Shown here: piece after piece, positions 10,409 to 20,601 of the stretch
Numbering within the stretch: the stretch's first letter is position 1
Layout of the letters: every line of letters starts with the position of its first letter
Origin: Podila epigama
Lineage: Eukaryota; Mortierellomycota; Mortierellomycetes; Mortierellales; Mortierellaceae
NCBI GenBank assembly: GCA_015679605.1
Contig: JAAAVE010000077.1
Location: 1-36,124 of the forward strand
DNA length: 36,124 nucleotides
Direction: 5' to 3'
Position numbers and translations under genes: made by a program
Notes under the pieces: generated by a model
Told to the model about the DNA's origin: nothing
Database searches by the model: none
The model's input: the letters and a program-made list of their open reading frames with translations, nothing else

Positions 10409-13400
10409 CTATTTGAAGGGTGCTGTGAGTGGGTCGATGATCTTGCCGAGTTTGGTCGTGATCCTTGGCAGAGTCATCTTTTGGAAAGTAGCATTGGTGT
10501 TCCATTCCTTGCCAACAGGCACCCGCAGACTCTCCTCGTACTGTGCCCATGTCTTGAACGGGTGTGGGATCTTGGTGACCGCATAGGCCGCCGCCTTCTT
10601 GTCGCGCCTTTCATTGATAATGACATGAGCCAACTTGGCATCCTTGCGCTTGCTCTGCTCCACACCATCGCCCGGCTGTGCTTTCTTCACAATCACATTC
10701 TTTTTCTTCTTGGCACCCTTTCCAGCCCATGATCCCTACGTTGTTTGAAAAGAAAAGAAAAAGGAAAAAGCAAACAGTCGCGTTAGAACAGGCACACAAA
10801 TAATACTAGGAGAAAAGAGGAAAGAGAAAAAAGGAAAAAGAAGAAGGACTTACCCATCCTGGAAGTGTCATGTCGACATCCTTGGGCTTGTCAGACTCAA
10901 TGGTCTCCATTTTTTCCCGCTCGAATTCTGTCACCACATCATCATTGGCAAAGGCTCGAGCAACCAGTTCGCGTTGAGACAGGGCTGCGGCTGTCTTGGC
11001 ATGGACCATCACGGGCGCCTCTTCTCTGTCAGAGTCATCATCCATGTTGGCATACGCCTTGACCTTATTGTCATCGCCCTCGCCATCGGAATCATCATCA
11101 CCCTCGGAATCTGCCTCAGCCTCAGCCTTGGCTTTAGTCTTAGCTTCAGATTCCTTGGAAGCCTTGCCTTCATTCTTCTGCTTCTTGGATCCTGCTTGTG
11201 TTACAACCACAGACTTCTTGGAAGGCACTGCTGGCGCCTCCTCCTTGTGCAGGCCCAATTCTTTTTGGCTATCCTTGCTGAGTGTCAAGAACGAGCTGGT
11301 ATCAATCTGGACCTCGTCCTCCGATTCGGCTCCCGCCTTTTGCTTCTTGAGCTTGGCCTTGAGTTTGTCTTCCTTGGAACTGTTCTTGCTCATACCCTTG
11401 TCGTTCTTGCGTTCAATCTTACCCTGACCATGCTTGTCAGTCTGAAGCCATGGGTTGGCCGAACCATCGTCAGAGTCATTCTCCGTCGCCGTTGCAGACA
11501 ATCCACCCTTGGTGCTTATCTTGCCTGCCATCTTGACGTTCACGTTCACAGGTCCCTCCACCTTGGTTGTGTGACCACCAGAGAGGGCCACCTTTTGGAT
11601 TTGTCCTCCCTTGTTCATCTTCACAGCCTTTGTAGGGCCAGATGCAGCACCGTCCTTGTCCATGCCCTCTGCCGCTTCCGCACCAGCGCCAAAGACCATG
11701 CGCCCGCCACCGCCAATGACGGTGACTGACTCGGCCGCCTTCCTAGAAGCCTTCTTGTTGTTCTTGTTGACAGTTTGCCATTCATCCTCGCTCACCTGGC
11801 CAGCTTCCTTTTCTTCCATCATCTCCTTGCGGAATTCTTCAGCAGCAATTTGAGCCTGCTGTTTGCTTCGCTTGGCTGCCTCCTGCATGAACTTCATGGC
11901 AAAGACACCCTTGCCAACCTTGGCTTCCATGGCAGCATCCTCTGCTCTAGAAAGTTGCTCCTCCACTTGAGCCAACTCATCAAAGGCTCGGTTCTTGACG
12001 CCCTCCATATCATCATCATCAAAATCACTGTATTCACTCTCGCCACCAGACTGCTCCTCGTCAGAGCCAACACCCTGGATCTTTCGACGCAAGCGGTCGC
12101 CACGCTCGAGCTNNNNNNNNNNAAGCACAAGAATACTGGAAAGTGGGCCAAGGATCAAAGTTACCATGCTTGATCTGATCCTTGGCCCACTTTCCAGTAT
12201 TCTTGTGCTTGAGCGTCATACGTTCCTGAGCACGCTGCTGTTCTGCGCGCAAGCGTTCTTCATATGCCTGTTGAGGATCGAGCTGACGCATTTCCTCCTC
12301 TGTCAAGGCGTTTCGCAGACGCTCCTTCTTCTTGATCTTGTGATAGAGCTTGCTCTTGATCTTGGAAACACGCTTGGCACGCAACTCATCCCGGAACATG
12401 AGATCACGCATCATCCGCAGTTCCGCACGACGTTTCTCGACTTCCTCTGGAGTCATCTTGTTGAGAGCCAGCTCCTCAAACTCCATCAGCTTCTTTTCCT
12501 GCATACCACCCTCGACCAATACCTTCTCAACGGCCTTTTCCATGTTGGTCGACGCATTAAACTTGTTGGCCAAGGCAGCATTCGAAGGGGCATAAATGGG
12601 TTCAGCATTCATGGGGAAGGCAAGATGCTCAGCTTGACGGTTCTTTTGAACAATAGGAAGCCATTTCGAGACTTCCTTCTTGGTCTCATCATAAGCAGCC
12701 TGACGGTTCAACCGATCCTGTGCAATCTTTGGAAGAGGGGCCGCCAAGGTTTCGATGGTCTTGCCCTTTTTGGCGACACTCTCGAGTGCCTGGATGTCTT
12801 TCTTGAGCGAGTTGAATCCAGCCTCGTTCTGGATAGTGCCGACAAGGTCGAGAATGTCAAGCTTCTTCTTGGTGCCAGCTCCAGAGGCAGAGTGTGCAGC
12901 TGACGATCGGTGGGCCTGGAGGTTGTACTCGGACTCATCGTAAGCCTCGGTTCTCTCGCGCAGATTCTTGCGAGGCTTCTTGGTCTGGGAGGTGGTGCCA
13001 TCATCTTGCTTACGCTTCTTGGTCGAGGTCTCCAATGAGTCAATGAAACTCGTCAGATCCTTGCCTCCCTCTTCCATATCCTCGTCCTCATCATCTTCTT
13101 CGTCCTCTTCTTCATCTTCCTCATCATCCTCCTCCTCATCGTCGTCGTCATCATCATTACCGAATTTGAAAACGTCGTCTTCGCTTTCAGAGTCGTTAAA
13201 TCCTGCCAACTTGACCTTCTTTGGCAGAGCGGGTTTCTCTTCTTGCTCAGGCTCGTTGAGCATTTCGGAAATATCCATGTACTCTGCGCCTTCTTCCTCA
13301 GACTCTTCCTCTTCCTCTTCACTCTCGTCCTGATCCATCATATCTTCATCATCCTCATCATCCATCTTGCCTTTGCCCTTGCCCTTGATATATGATTAAA

Positions 13401-13896
13401 TAAGGAAGACAAGACAACAGAATGAGGAAAAAATGGATGTGGGCCAATACTCCTCGTCAATGAGAGGGGGGTGAAACCCCGAATGGTAAAAAACTTGACA
13501 TACCTGCTTCTTGGCCTTTTTCGATTGTCCTCTGTCCTTGGAGCCATAGAACTGAAAGTTTTCATACTTTTCTTCATCTTCCTCGTCAAAGGCTTCATCA
13601 GAGTCGATCTCTTCATCGTCCTCATCTTCGATCTCATCCACATTGTATTCATAGTTGTCGACCTCGTCCAAGCGCTGCTTACGACGTCTAGAGTCCTTGG
13701 ACTCATCCTCGTCCTCTACATCGTATACGTTCGCCAGTGATTTGATTACTTTGGACTTTCCAGCTTTTGAAGCGGCTGCAGCTGCACCTCTAGCCTTTCG
13801 ACTGTGGTTGTTGACTTGAGGCTTTCGGCTATTGGCGCTTGTGTTGCTGCTGCTGCCCTTGCCGCCCTTTTTTGGTCCAGGTCGTCCTGGAGCCAT
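10409..13896 (-). CDS. UTP14: U3 snoRNP / SSU processome protein Utp14 (interrupted by an assembly gap)
   Basis: Minus-strand exons: 13896-13504, 13383 to about 12158 (then the gap), 12112-10854, and 10735-10409, roughly 1050 residues. The long acidic N-terminal half contains several D/E runs. Conserved blocks seen in order are KWLPIVQKNRQAEHLAFP, the central LKHKNTGKWAKDQIKHGN, LERGDRLRRKIQG, and near the end LPGWGSWAGKG rebuilt across the last intron, followed by the IPHPFKTWAQYEESLRVPVG block. Utp14 is a nucleolar factor for 18S rRNA maturation, known in yeast to stimulate the DEAH helicase Dhr1. The coding frame is broken only by the N gap at 12113-12122 and the inverted copy beside it. 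The neighbour SF3A3 diverges from it 384 bp away. Confidence 0.93.
12113..12122. other. Assembly gap (10 N) inside UTP14
   Basis: Ten Ns replace coding sequence between the KWAKDQIKHGN block and LERGDRLRRK. The frames on the two sides require the missing true length to be 2 modulo 3 (counting from 12157 down to 12113). Family alignment suggests about ten to fifteen residues are lost, so the 10-N size is a placeholder. Confidence 0.9.
12123..12210. repeat. Perfect 35-bp inverted repeat abutting the gap
   Basis: Bases 12123-12157 are the exact reverse complement of 12176-12210, separated by 18 bases. The right arm and spacer are in frame with the conserved UTP14 block. The left arm encodes the same KHKNTGKWAKDQ on the wrong strand, so it is most simply a fold-back assembly artefact at the contig end. 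Confidence 0.9.
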
Positions 13897-14280
13897 CGTT
13901 GTTTGTGTGTAGTCGTAAAAATTAGAGTAGAAATGAAACGAGGGGGGTTTTTTTTGGAGTCGTCAACTAATGGTGTGTTTCTCCTGCCCTGTGACAATGG
14001 TGACGAAGAGTGATGGTGATGTGAATGTGAGGGTTTGTTGGTGGATGGTGGTGGTTGAAGAACACTCGCCTTTTCTTTTTTTTTTTTTGGAAATTCAGCA
14101 GTCCCGGAAGGTAAACATGAAACACCCTTAATTAAAATTCATCTATGCTGGCAGCAAAAATGTAATCACACCCCGTAAGTAAATATTTCTCACCTAATGA
14201 ACGCCTCGAAAAAGTAAAAAAAAGAAAGGAATGCATTCATTACAGCAATCTTGCATACATCACGACCAATAGATAAAAGA
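13897..14280. promoter_or_regulatory. Divergent promoter region between UTP14 and SF3A3
   Basis: These 384 bp separate the two start codons and must hold both promoters. They contain a (T)n run at about 14078-14090, CTTAATTAAAATTC at about 14128, and A/G-rich and T-rich segments, but no obvious TATA box. The two genes act in rRNA and mRNA processing respectively, so co-expression is plausible but not shown. Confidence 0.5.
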
Positions 14281-16505
14281 ATGGACAGTGTACTTGGTAG
14301 GGGGCATGGCGACATCTTGAGCCAGTCAAAAGTTGAAATGAGAGAAAATTTCCAAGAGGTATTCATCACGTTCAATGATAAGACCTTTATCTAATCGGTC
14401 TCTTTTGAATTGGTCCAAACTTCCCCAAAATAGAAATCCAGAGGAGGCATCATGAGGAAGTAGATCGTCTAGAGCAGGCTATTGTTGACCAGTTTATGCT
14501 CAACCCCAAGACAGTATGTTATTTTTTTTTACGATTTCTTTTGTTTTATGCCGTTATGTTTGAACAAAATATGTTGGACAATGTTTGTTGACGTATATTC
14601 TTTCACTGCGCTACTTGAAAATATCACAGCATAAAGAGCGCCTCCTTCAGGAACATACAGTGGCAGGATACCTGGACAGGATCAGTGGCAGATGCAAGGG
14701 CCTGTCAGTTTTGTACAAGGATGAGGATGGGTAAGTCGAATGCCTTTTATCGATCAGCCTTTATGTCCCTATTTTGAAAACCCTTCTGACAGATCGTTTT
14801 TGCTATTTTGGTGTCATCTCTCGCGTTAGATCTCGAAAGAAGGAAATGGATTCCATGTCAGGAGCAAACGAGTTTGGCGAGTTTTATGAGCGGCTAAAGA
14901 AGATCAAGGACCATCATCGCAAGTATCCCAATGAGACCGTGGAGCCAATGGAGCTAGAGTTCATGGACCAGAAGCCCAGCGAGGGCAAGATTGAGGCACT
15001 GGAGGAAATGTTTTCTGGAGAGGAAGCAGGAGGCCGATACTTGGATCTGCACGCTGTTCATGAGCATTACTTGAACTTGAAGAGTCTGAAGCGGACACAT
15101 TATTTGGCTTACCTCTCAGAGTTTACACTCTTTGATGAGATTCAGAGAAAAGACAAGGATTCGACCTATCAAGAGTACGTTATTTTCTTGAACCGCCAAG
15201 AACAAAGCATGTGCCTTTTTTTTTCTTTTTTGTGATATGGCCTCTTGACATTATACGATCTTAACGTTTTCTTCTTCTTTGTCCTTATATTGATTTTCAC
15301 TGAATAGATACCTCAACTCATTACGTTCATACCTAGAAGGTTTTTTGATGCGCGTAAAGCCATTGAGTAACTTGGAGGAGATCAACACAGAGGCGAAGCA
15401 GGAGTTTGAATCCAAATGGGCTGAAGGCAAGCTTGCAGGATGGGAAAAGACCGAGACGGAAAACACACCCTCAACAGATCTGTTCTGTGTTGCCTGTAAC
15501 AAACAGTACACAAAAGATACAGTGTACAACGCCCACTTGACAAGTAAAAAGCATATCAAGGCGGCTGCACAGCTCGCTAACGGAGAAAGTGGATCAACGA
15601 TCAATGTCGCAGAGGCCCAGTCCAAAGTGTTGGCCAGGAAGGATAAGCCCGAGCAAGAGATGGCTCAGACAGAAGTTTTGATCAAAAAATTGGCCGCGAT
15701 TTTGGAGCAGCAAATTAACGATACCAAGGAGAACGTGGAGCGTCGACAGACTTTGACAGGACGCGAACGTGACGTAAGTTTTTTTGAGATGTTCTTTTCA
15801 GCATTGCACTGTGATTGTTGTGTTTTTCTCTATTGTGGCTTTCAATGATCCAGGTGCTGACCCAAAATCACTCTGGTGGGGGGATGACCCACAATTTATC
15901 TTTTTTGTTCTTTTCTTTCCTATTTAGCTCGAGCTTGAAACTGAGCAGGTCGAGCTGGATGAATCTGATTCAGACGATGAGGAAAAGGTGTACAACCCGT
16001 TGAAGCTGCCCTTGGGTTGGGATGGCAAGCCCATTCCATACTGGTTGTACAAGCTTCATGGGTTGGGAGTCGAATATTCGTGCGAGATCTGCGGAAACTA
16101 TGTGTACAAGGGTCGCAAAGCCTTTGATAAGCACTTTCAAGAGTGGCGCCATGCCCATGGTATGCGTTGTCTGGGCATTCCTAACACGAGACAGTTTCAT
16201 GAGATTGTCGGTATTGAGGACGCTCTTGCACGTAAGTTACTTGCTTTAATTTTTTTTTATATACCAAGCATCATGCTATCATGCTATCATGCTATCATGC
16301 ATGCAATAAGCTTTTCTTGTGTTCTTCCCTTTTACTGACGCGTCTCTTCTCTTTTGCTTGCAACCCACTATTAGTGTGGAAAAAGCTTAAGAGTAATAGA
16401 CCTGAGAATGCCAAGAAGGATCTGATCGAGGAATTCGAGGACAGCGAAGGCAATGTGTTTAACAAGAAGACGTACGAAGATCTCAAGCGTCAAGGCCTTA
16501 TCTAG
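14281..16505 (+). CDS. SF3A3: Splicing factor 3A subunit 3 (SF3a60 / Prp9 / Sap61)
   Basis: Subunit of the U2 snRNP SF3a complex needed for prespliceosome assembly. Seven exons: 14281-14296, 14434-14513, 14630-14730, 14830-15174, 15308-15773, 15928-16231 and 16375-16505, 480 residues. The first exon is only 16 nt; it was chosen because it restores the family N-terminus ([14 protein letters not shown]). Then follow [32 protein letters not shown], a C2H2-type finger [18 protein letters not shown] (about 240-265), [20 protein letters not shown] and the matrin-type finger [26 protein letters not shown] (about 387-416), then the C-terminal [13 protein letters not shown]. Human SF3A3 is 501 residues. 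The order and key residues leave little doubt. Confidence 0.96.
16264..16302 (+). repeat. ATCATGCT tandem repeat in the last SF3A3 intron
   Basis: About four copies of the 8-nt unit ATCATGCT lie between exons 6 and 7. It is simple sequence with no sign of function. Confidence 0.7.
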
Positions 16506-17004
16506 TTTTTTTTTTTGTTTTTTTTTCTTGATGCATGGCACCCTCTACACACACTTACACACATAAAAAAAAAGTCATGCTAAACCTGACCAGGGTCACA
16601 TTTTCTATGGTGCCCCGTGAAAAAAAAAAAAAAAAAGACACACAGACAAACACCTTTCATACACACGTACATGCACGTACACGCACACACACGCACAAGG
16701 ATGTGGGAATATGGGAATGGGGTAAAACAAGGAACATTGTTCCCCGTCATCTACGTACAGAACTGAACTGTTCTCCACGTCAATGCATCCAGCTTGCTTG
16801 TTGTTCGTCGAATCGTCAACGCGCACCCTCAAAGAGAAGCAAAGCACGTCACTTTTTTTTGAAGTTGAAGTTAAAGTTGAAGCGAGCTGTGGGTGCCACC
16901 CACTCCGAAAAATACAAAACAAGATCGCCCGTTTCTTTTTTTCATTTCTTTCTTTCTTTCATCACTACATTCCCCTTCTTCTCAATTCATCTTTTTTTTT
17001 TACA
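16506..17004. other. Intergenic between SF3A3 and FKBP12
   Basis: No gene. It contains a 16-base A run at about 16620, a CA-rich tract at about 16638-16700, short GAAGTT repeats at about 16860-16882 and a C/T-rich leader up to the FKBP12 ATG. Confidence 0.6.
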
Positions 17005-17735
17005 ATGGGTGTTACCAAGACTGTTATTACCCCTGGTGATGGCGCCACCTTCCCCAAGACTGGCGACACCGTTGTCATGCACTGTAAGTTGGACCCAGGA
17101 CTGACTGGACAACCATCACAATGACCCCATCATGTCTGTCTGTCTACCTGTTCATGTGCTCAAGTAATCCTTGACTAATGCCATCTGTTTTTCGCCACCT
17201 ATCACGGCCATTTTTCTGCCTACACACGCATTGATCCAGACGTCGGAACTGTACGTTATCCCGTTATCCCTTTACTTTTTTTTTACTGCGTTCTTTTTGT
17301 TTTTTGCAACTGCATGTTCATGAAACAACGTATGCATATTTTTTTTCCGTGTTGTTGTGTACTAACCCTAGGTTTTTCTGTCACTCTCGCTCTCTTCTCT
17401 ATAGCTTGAAGATGGTAGCAAGTTCGACTCTTCCCGTGACCGCGGCAAGCCTTTCGAGACCCCCATCGGTGTTGGCCGTGTCATCAGGGGCTGGGAGGAG
17501 GGTAAGACGCGCGCATCCTTTTTTTTTTTGAGACAGGGTTATGGAACGAAAAAGAACACGTATTGACGAGCAATTCTCCTCTCTATACACTTTAGGTGTC
17601 CCCCAGATGTCTTTGGGTGAGAAGGCTGTCTTGCGCATCACTTCCGATTACGGATATGGTCCCCGTGGCTACCCACCAATCATCCCCGGAGGTGCCACCT
17701 TGATCTTTGAGGTCGAGCTCATTGCCATCCGCTAA
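17005..17735 (+). CDS. FKBP12-type peptidyl-prolyl cis-trans isomerase
   Basis: Exons 17005-17083, 17240-17250, 17405-17501 and 17596-17735 give 108 residues, the same length as human FKBP12. It catalyses cis-trans isomerisation of X-Pro bonds and in fungi is the receptor through which FK506 and rapamycin inhibit calcineurin and TOR. Pocket residues are all present: Tyr27, Phe37, Asp38, Val56-Ile57, Trp60, Tyr83 and Phe100. Recognisable blocks are [41 protein letters not shown] and [10 protein letters not shown]. Exon 2 is a micro-exon of 11 nt completing Tyr27 and coding Val-Gly-Thr. There is no signal peptide or extra domain, so a cytosolic single-domain enzyme is expected. AATAAA follows at 17761. 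Confidence 0.96.
17240..17250 (+). other. 11-nt micro-exon of FKBP12
   Basis: Needed to rebuild the invariant HYVGTLEDG stretch. It is bounded by CAG at 17237-17239 and GTACGT at 17251, with flanking introns of 156 and 154 nt. Skipping it would shift the frame. Confidence 0.85.
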
Positions 17736-18884
17736 AGACCTACATCGTCTAGCTGTACACAATAAAGTATCAGTGTATCATTCTTCATCAAGCGCATAAC
17801 TTTTGCCAAAAACAGCGAATCGCGTCTTTGTCAAAAAAAAGTTTGGAAGGTGTCAAAGCACCACATGGAGATATAGAGATCACGTTTATTTTCACCTTGG
17901 CCACATTGAAACTTTTTTCAGGAGTAAGAAAGAAAATAGGTGCTGTAAGAAAAAAAAAAAAAAAAATTCTATGCTATGCTCCGCTGTGGATGGATTATAC
18001 CATGTAGTGACAGCAACCATGGCGTATCAAATGAAAGCAAAGTTGGGCGCAGAGGAATATTATTGCAGTGAGCAGATCAAGAACTTGTTTTTTTTTCTTC
18101 ACCTTTTTCTTCTCTTTGCCCCATTCTCCTGCATGCTTGGGCAATTTGCCATTGTTGTTGTTATTGGTATTCTTTTTGTCTTTTCCCCCTTCCTTTGTCT
18201 CAAGTTTTTTTTTCTGTCTCTATTCTTCTCTTTTCTTGGGGGTCTGTGTTGAATGGGCATGCATGTTTGTCCGTTAGATTGGATGCGGATGCTGTCCTAC
18301 ATCTTTTGTCCTCCACCACACACACACACAAACTGCGTCTTTTTCTTGACTCCTTATTTTTTTTTCTTGTTGAATTGTTGTCAATCGATGAGGACACAAC
18401 AAAAGTAAAGGCGGGAAACGCAGCACAACTTTCAGCCTAGGGGGGGAGGGGCCAATTTCTTTTTTTTTTATTTGTGTACATCCGTCCGTGTCCATCTGCC
18501 TGCTCCCTTTTCCCTTTTTTTTTTTTTTTTTTTTCCCTTTTTTTTTTTTTTTTTTTTTTTTTTTGCCTCCTCTTCGTCTCTCCTCCCCTGGACATGGAGC
18601 GCAGTGCACTCAAAGATGCTTCCCTCTCCTCGGGAGTAACACAAAAAAGAAAAAAAAGCTTTGACCATGGTCCCCACCGACTTGTGGACCTCATAAAAGG
18701 CAATGCTCTATGTGAATAAAAACTCGCGGCATCCATCTTTTTTGTTCCTTTTCTTTCCACTTTTCTTACTTTTCTTACTTTTATTACCTTGTAATTGTTC
18801 TTCTTCATCTTCCTTTTTTTTTCTTTCTTTCTTAACAATCACTCCCTGTACCCATAATTATATCCTTTTCCCCTCATTAATAAC
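17736..18884. other. Intergenic between FKBP12 and the FYVE gene
   Basis: No supportable gene in 1149 nt. Notable contents are AATAAA at 17761-17766, A runs near 17830 and 17950, an almost pure T tract at about 18516-18564 broken only by CCC, a TATA-like CATAAAAG near 18691 and a pyrimidine-rich leader ending at the ATG at 18885. Apparent open frames here are homopolymer shadows. Confidence 0.6.
18516..18564 (+). repeat. Long poly(T) tract
   Basis: About 45 T residues broken only by CCC, upstream of the FYVE gene. The A-rich complement yields spurious Lys-rich frames on the minus strand. Tract length is likely uncertain in the assembly. Confidence 0.7.
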
Positions 18885-20415
18885 ATGGACGTCTACTCTC
18901 TTACTCGGCAACAACGCCCTGCTCATCCTGCACGCGCACACACCCACACCACCAAAAGTGGCCACCTCCACTCTTTAGTGCCACCGCCCTACCAACCCAG
19001 CATCGAGCCACCAACACGACCACAGCCACACCTACAATTGCAACATCAGCAACAACGACAATCGCAACAAAAGAATAAGAGTCGAGAACATCTCCTTCGC
19101 AAAAACTTACCCGCACACCAACACCTCAAGCGACAACTCGCTTCTCCTGTCGCCACGGCTACACCTCCTCCTAGACCTCCAACTCTCCATGATATAGGAC
19201 AGAAACATTCACAACTGCCTCCGCAATATCGTCAAGCTGTGCTCGAGCAAGAGCAGAGAGAACATCAGCGCCTGGTTCTGAAGCAACAACAGCAACAACA
19301 ACCACAACCACAGAATCAAGGCACCGCAGTTGTACGACCGACACTTCTAAGGCTGCACTCTGGTGGCTCTCTTTCAGCATCGACTCCTACTAGCTGCAGC
19401 AACATCTACAGTCTTTGGACGGCCAGCACACCGCAACCTCAGAAGCGTACTACTTTGACCTTTCCATCTGCACTCTGGCAGGGTGAGAAGGGTCTTTGGC
19501 TAGGTATAACCTCGAGTGCCTCTGGTCCATCTCGTGAGCATTGGAAGGTAACTTTTGTATTAAGAAGTCAACTTGCCTGTGTTGTGTTGTGATAGTGTAT
19601 CCGTTTTCTTTCTTTTTTTCACTTTGACAGATAATACCATCCTCACATCCTAACGTCATGAACACCACAATATCATATCCTCTTTAGCCTGATAGTAGCA
19701 CTAAGGTTTGCTCTTGGCCTGGGTGTTCTCGAGAGTTTGGACTCTTTCATCGCCGTCATCATTGTCGAAGATGTGGAGATATATTTTGTAGCGCCCATAG
19801 CTCAAAGTCCGTGCCGTTAGACCATGCTCTCGATTTTAATCTGTCCAACGGTCTCTCGAGTCGCGCTTGTGATACATGCTTTAGTGCGTTCGAGCAATGG
19901 CAGCAGAATGCTACTACTCGCACGACAGGGCGCTCTACAATCATTCCTCAAGTAAAGTCATCCATTGGATCATTCCAAAATAGATGGAACGCCAGCGGTG
20001 TGAGCACTCCTGAAAGCCAACGGTCATCGTCGCCTGCAGACCCACCTCTACCATGTCCGAAAAAGAACCTTGGAACACTTCCTTATGGATTCCTCGGACC
20101 CAAAGACGGTTTTGGACGCGAGGGTAAGATGGATAAAACATCAAAAATTGCTGTGTAACTTTTTCTCTTTTTGATTCTGATAGTACTATCCTAACTTATT
20201 GTTTAGACATTGTATGCACGCCAAGTCCTGATATTGCCATCAAGTCGCGTATCGCAGGTGAGTAACTGTCTTGCAATCTTGAGCATGGCGCATTTGCTTG
20301 AATGAACTTGTGTGTATATTAACTGTGGCATACTATCTCTCTTCTCTCATTATTAGACCCCTTGCCGCTTCCAATGTCGTCTGTACCTCATGACTGGAGC
20401 TGGAGCACATTCTAA
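18885..20415 (+). CDS. FYVE-type zinc-finger protein (fungal subfamily)
   Basis: Exons 18885-19547, 19688-20123, 20207-20257 and 20357-20415 give 402 residues. The first ~165 residues are His/Gln/Pro-rich and look disordered. The FYVE finger (about 229-290) has C-x4-C, the phosphoinositide-binding RRHHCRRCG core, DIFCSAHSS and a closing RACDTCF. FYVE domains bind PtdIns(3)P on endosomes and vacuoles, which suggests a membrane-trafficking or vacuolar signalling role. A His stands where many FYVE fingers have the sixth Cys, which I believe is usual in one fungal subfamily. That subfamily also shares the aromatic C-terminus seen here, PHDWSWSTF. No catalytic domain is attached. AATAAA follows at 20451. 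Confidence 0.85.
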
Positions 20416-20601
20416 GAGTGAAAGAGTGTGGACGTGATAACTCCAACGATAATAAAAATTATATGTCTATCATAAATCACGTGAAATAAATCATAGTTAG
20501 CCTCAAAAAAAGTTCAGCCAGTTGTATTGTGGCACGGCCAGTTGTCTCTTCCTTCTCATACTCATTCAACATCAATTATCGAAAAAAAATACTAGTGGAG
20601 A

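Noticed and set aside
12123-12210. Inverted repeat as a hairpin, transposon end or terminator
   Set aside because: It touches an N gap, lies in conserved coding sequence and is a perfect copy of it, which fits an assembly fold-back.
10974-13333. Plus-strand open frames across UTP14
   Set aside because: They are antisense to conserved Utp14 blocks and arise from D/E- and K-rich codons on the other strand.
18274-18838. Lys-rich minus-strand frames
   Set aside because: Produced by the long poly(T) tract; no conserved motif.
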